Shown: one piece after another, positions 59,782 through 64,000 of the stretch
Numbering within the stretch: position 1 is the stretch's first letter
How the letters are laid out: each line of letters begins with the position of its first letter
Notes under the pieces: model-generated
The model's input: the letters and a program-made list of their open reading frames with translations, nothing else
Databases searched by the model: none
What the model was told of the DNA's origin: nothing
Position numbers and translations under genes: made by a program
Assembly (NCBI GenBank): GCA_963971425.1
Contig: OZ020514.1
Location: 24,726,602 to 24,790,601 of the forward strand
From: Bryoerythrophyllum caledonicum
Taxonomy: Eukaryota; Streptophyta; Bryopsida; Pottiales; Pottiaceae
Length of the DNA: 64,000 nucleotides
Reading direction: 5' to 3'

Positions 59782-60852
59782 TTGCGACGGCACCCACCTA
59801 TCATCCGTATGCCATCAGGAAATAATAATGGGAGTCCATTTTTGTCGTCTTCCACTTCTTTGCTCGCTTTCTCTCTCTCTCATTTTGCTTCCTGCCTTTC
59901 GTCTTCCTATTGTGATAGTCCGGAAGTGTTTCTGATAGAGAGTGTTTTGGTAAGGTCGGTGCGTGCAGGTGTGACCGGAGATATTGTAAGGACTAGGAAT
60001 TCAACTTTCGTAAGGCATGGCGGATGGGGGACCTTCCTGAGGGACCTTTCTGGGCAACCCGGGGGTACCACAATGTTGTTGCCGGTTCAGCAAGTCTCAC
60101 TAGTGATACCCCCGGATCCCGAGGAGCTCGGAGTCCTCGAACACTTCTTCGACGTCATGGAGTGCCACGGACTACTAGATGTCGTATGGGACGTGAAGGA
60201 CGGAAAGCTGGTGGTGGAGCTCCTCGAAAATACGGACAAGCAGTACCATGGCACAATCCGGGCCTACCCATAAACCTGGGGTGAACCGGAATGGCGACGC
60301 ACTTATGCGTTTGCAAGTGGAGTCGTGAAGACGGCGGAGCGGAAGGATGAGATCTTGGAGGACGAATTCACGAAGGCAGCCATCTCGAAGGAAGGATACA
60401 ACACCGACGACTTGCGGCATCAAGACGCCCAGATCGTGGTAAGATTCCTCAATCCCATCTTCCATCCATAAAAGCCAAAGAGGGTGGTTTCTAAATGGGC
60501 AGCAACGATCTTGGGGTCGATGAGGGGGAAGATTTCGGTTGATTGGGCGTCGCTTATGAGCGACATGGTCGACCGGATGGTGAAAGGCCTCCAGAAGGTA
60601 AAGAAATCTTGGACTACCCTACCCTCCTACCTCACTCACCTTTATGCGCGTCATGATGTACTTACGTCGGAGGAGCAAGATACATATGAAGAACTCCTCA
60701 GCATCCAAACCTACGGCGGACCGAAGCCAGCGTGTGACGAAGAAAGTACGAAGGTGACGGAAATTCCACCACCAGAACTAGTTCTCCATCAACGGAAGGG
60801 GAGCTGGTCAGCACAGAGGGAGTCCGCACCCGAATCTGCTGCATCGATCTAG
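59782..60852 (+). pseudogene. Unidentified gag-like ORF with two in-frame stops
   Basis: One plus-strand frame runs 59782-60852, broken only by stops near 60271 and 60469. The first part has a hydrophobic N-terminus that may be non-coding, then a region (LGVLEHFFDVMECHGLLDVVWDV) and a helical part with SKWAATILGSMRGKISVDWASLMSDMVDRM and TYEELLSIQTYGGPKP. Composition is more GC-rich than the flanks. No zinc knuckle or known domain is visible. Position next to a Copia fragment suggests a retroelement structural protein, but this is not established. Confidence 0.35.
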
Positions 60853-61680
60853 CTAGTAGGTACCCGAGAAGCACACGAAACCTCCGGGCCATCTCGCAGA
60901 GAAGGTCGTGTGCCGACAACGAAACCACCGACACTCATAGGGCACACCTAAGTAGATCTTCTCAAGCTCATCCAGCACGTGGCATGGCGGGCTGCCCTCA
61001 TCTGCCAAACGGATGTAGATCACGCAAACATCCTCGACAGAATCGGGCAGGAGCTGGAAGTTGATTCGATGGCCGACATACGAGAGTTGTCAGGATGCTC
61101 GACATCCATGGCGTCCGGTTGTCAAGACGGAGGACCTCCTCAATTTTATGAGGACGTTCGATGACATCACAGACTATAGTCAGTTTACTTGGAGTTAAAT
61201 AGCCGTCTGCTACCCAGGCCAATCGCTCGCTTAGTAGACGGCGCCGAGCGTCCACCACCAAAGGCGACCGCGCTGCGGACAGCCATTCCAACCGTAGTGG
61301 CAACTGCATGGCTGTCCATTTGCGCGGCCGACGGCCTTCTACCGTCTCCTGCGGCCAATCGCCGTCTCCCAATTGCGCTGCTAACTGTGTGGCAATCGTT
61401 GTTTCACCGTCCACCCCGACGACCGCTTCGCCAACTTCCTCTGCTCGTAGATTGACATCCTCCCGTCTCCTAATGGTCAAGATCACGATGGTAAAGAAAA
61501 CATTACATGGAGCCTCACTTCACTTGTGAACTTTTGTTTCCCAAAAGCTTCGAGCTGCACTATGCATCCATTGCTTGATAATCATCGAGTTTGGAAGTCT
61601 TTAATATCAAAGTTTCTACAGGAACTCCCGATATGTTTTCCACATACTATCTATCACGTTCGTTCATTTCTAGATATTAT
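60853..61680. other. GC-richer stretch of unclear content
   Basis: Overlapping frames on both strands (for example 60998-61486, minus) show no motif. Probably part of the same decayed element as the ORF at 59.8 kb. Confidence 0.3.
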
Positions 61681-61690
61681 ACCCATTAAA

Positions 61691-64000
61691 ATGGCCACTA
61701 AACCTTGGTCTCCTTGGTATACGGAAATCATTGAAGTACAAAGGAGAAAGTTGGACTCCCTCCAATGCAATCTTTGTCATCGCATTTTCACAAGAAGGCT
61801 AGAATGACAACTTAGTCATCTCGAGTACGAAGAACTCCTTGGCAAGCGCAATAGCGGTGTTGGCCTTTGCACGAAATTGACATCCCGCATACAAACTTTT
61901 TTTAAAAATTGTCGTGGCCACTACCTAAAACATAATGGAGAACTTTTCTCCAAACATTGCCCCACCCCATCATGTCTACCTCAGAAGATAACACGCCCAA
62001 GTACACTGGTGGAGACTCTTGTATAGGGTCCACTCTAGCCCCCATGTGATTTTACCATCAACCATGGTTGAATTGACCCTCACCTTCCACGACTTCACTG
62101 AACAAGGGAGTGTAGGTGCCACCTTCTCCGGATTGGTGAAGCAATCCGTGATCAAAGAGGGCTTTCAAGAAGTGGAGCGGCGGGAGCTAGACAAAGTGTG
62201 GGCGAAGTTTTTCTACGAAGCAAACGTGCCGTTTGCTGTAGCACGGAATGCTACGTTCAAGGAAGCCTTGACGAAGACTGCTTCTTTCAAAAAACCATAT
62301 GTCCCACCTTCTTACCATGACATTTGGACAAGGTTGTTGGGACAAGCAAAGGCTCATTTGGAAGCACAACTTGCTTTCAAACAATCTATGAAAGACATAT
62401 CATTTGGAAGCACAACTTCATAGATTGTTTGAGAGTGTTTGGAAGTTTGAAGGAACTCTAGCTTTGGATGGGTCGTCATCCTTTGTCTAATGCAATGCTT
62501 GTGTCTCCTGCTGGAGAGCTCTTCTTGGGAGCCGTAGATACTACGAGCAAAGGAAAGAACGTTGGGTACCTGACATCTATCATGTTGAAGTTCATTGAAC
62601 AAGTTGGCTGCCACAACATTGTTCAGGTGTGTACTGACAATGCTCCAGTAATGCTTAATGCCTCAGAATTAGTCGTCAAGAAATATCCACACATATACAT
62701 TCAAGGATGTGCCCCGCATGCCATGGACTTATTGTTGGAGGACCGAGGGAAGGCTACATGGTTGAAAGAAACTCTCGACAAGATCAAGTTCTTGGCGAAG
62801 TTTGTCGAGAATCGGCAAATGCCCCTTGTCGTGTTTCAAAAACACGAGGCCAAGTTCAACCTATTGATGCCCGGGCAAACAAGATTTGCACGTAATTTCA
62901 TGATCATAGATCATCTGTTGAAGGTCAAAGAATCATTGGAGCAAACTATTGTTGATCCAAAATGGCGGGCATACGCCTCAAAGAAGTCACTCTTGTCTAG
63001 AGATAAACTAGTGATCTCTCGGAGCATCGAAAGAGTGGTTCTAGATGAGCGTTTTTGGGAGCGGTGCTTAAACTTTCGGGAGATGGTAGCCCCTGTAATA
63101 TATGCGCTTTGGGAATTTGACGCCAAAAAACCTTGTATGCCCAAGGTCTTGCACATCCTTCACGAGCTCGAGAAGCATGTTCTGGCGTTGCGTAAAGAAC
63201 CATTTTGTCTCGATGGGGACTTAGCGGTCATTGTTGAAGACAAGTTCCGCGAATCAGATGATGACAACGAATTTACATTCCGCCGGTGCACTTCTTAATC
63301 TTTAATTACTCAATGACAAAAAGTTGGCCGATGATCCGGATGTCATCACGACATGCAATCGAGTACTATAAAAATTGTGGACTCCTAAGATTTATCCGGA
63401 CGTGGTGAACAAATTCATAGCATTTCAAAACAAGGGTGTACCATTCCATAACACGTTGGATCCTGAGGACCAAAGATATTCTCCATATGCTTGGTGGGAT
63501 TTTGAAGGTGCTTGTGGAAAAATCCTTGCACCAATTGCAAAGAGAATACTGGCGCAGACAGTGTCATCTTCTTCTTGCAAACGCAATTGAAGTAGCTACT
63601 CTTTCGTCCATGACAAGAAACGGAATTGGTTACTACCGGGAAGGGCTGAAGACTTGGTCTTTGTTTATACGAACTCAAAGTTGCTTACGAATGCAAAGTT
63701 GACGGATGAGAAGAGGTGGTACGCAGAGAACTTGAATTTAGAGGATCCACAACCACGTGAATCGGATGACCCGGAATACTCTCACGATTCAAGCATCGGT
63801 GCCCTTGCCAATTACGATGCAAAGCATCTAGACGATGAAATTGACAACAACCCCCGTCTACGTATGGATAATACTCACGATGCCCCAATCACCGAGTATG
63901 ATTTTGTCGAAGGCGACATTCTTGCAGAGAAAGAAGATGACTTGTTGCCCACAGTATGGTACTTGAATGGAGACGGCATGGTCAATAGCGATAATATCCT
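61691..64000 (+). pseudogene. Decayed hAT transposase, runs off the window
   Basis: Same family as the gene at 4.5 kb. From ATG 61691 a zinc-finger-like LQCNLCHRIFTRRLE meets a TGA. A later frame gives ELDKVWAKFFYEANVPFAV. After a break at about 62420-62470 follow RHPLSNAMLVSPAGE, NIVQVCTDNAPVML and GCAPHAMDLLLEDRG, open to about 63298. Another shift leads to KIYPDVVNKFIAF. The dimerisation motif reads SSSCKRN then TGA (Trp in the 4.5-kb gene), then SYSFVHDK and AEDLVFVYTNSKLL, and an acidic tail continues past base 64000. At least three frameshifts and several stops make it a pseudogene. A 15-bp inverted repeat (CAAACAATCTATGAA and its complement) sits at the break near 62380-62433. Confidence 0.75.

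Overview
The window looks like nuclear DNA of a land plant that makes swimming sperm, most likely a bryophyte or a lycophyte or fern relative. The genes have GT-AG introns, the background is AT-rich and dense with repeats, and there are plant-style hAT, Copia-like and Helitron-like elements plus a CCCTAAA-type tract. The only probable host gene (52.7-54.6 kb) resembles TEDC1, a centriole/basal-body factor that flowering plants lack. The species assignment is inference. A 200-base N run at 2101 marks an assembly gap.

Layout. 0-2.3 kb: non-coding, ending in an 82-bp inverted repeat against the gap. 2.3-3.8 kb: broken kinase-like gene (+). 4.5-7.6 kb: nearly complete hAT transposase (+). 8.4-26 kb: element E1. 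26.7-26.95 kb: GC-rich minisatellite also present at 4.1 kb. 27.2-40.8 kb: element E2, a second and more decayed relative of E1. 41.6-44.4 kb: another transposase-like gene (-) with a long intronic tandem array. 45-46.2 kb: weak ORFs. 46.7-52.4 kb: no gene seen. 52.7-54.6 kb: TEDC1-like gene (+). 54.6-59.2 kb: no gene seen. 59.3-60.9 kb: retroelement gag-like remnants. 61.7-64 kb: decayed hAT copy running off the window.

The most interesting content is the E1/E2 pair. Each element has two divergently transcribed genes. The leftward gene encodes, in order, an N-terminal domain, a ParB/DGQHR-like domain, a segment resembling a beta-class DNA N6/N4 methyltransferase, an acidic and coiled-coil linker, and (in E1) an FCP1/NIF phosphatase-like domain. 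The rightward gene encodes a large DUF7869-like, DDE-transposase-like protein. Both elements are studded with odd-length perfect or near-perfect 21-bp palindromes. E1 uses half-site TTTAGCTCGA and E2 uses half-site TTATCCTCGA. They share the CTCGA-S-TCGAG centre and differ in the outer five bases, so each element carries its own version beside both of its genes. In E1 several sites form regular arrays with 52-bp (15.8-16.1 kb) and 46-47-bp (22.0-22.4 kb) periods. In the splice models derived here, every copy of these two cores lies in an intron and none in a coding exon. My inference is a large two-gene mobile element with its own site-recognition system, comparable in logic to ParB-parS. Both copies carry stop codons or frameshifts, and E2 also has a micro-inversion, so they appear inactive here.
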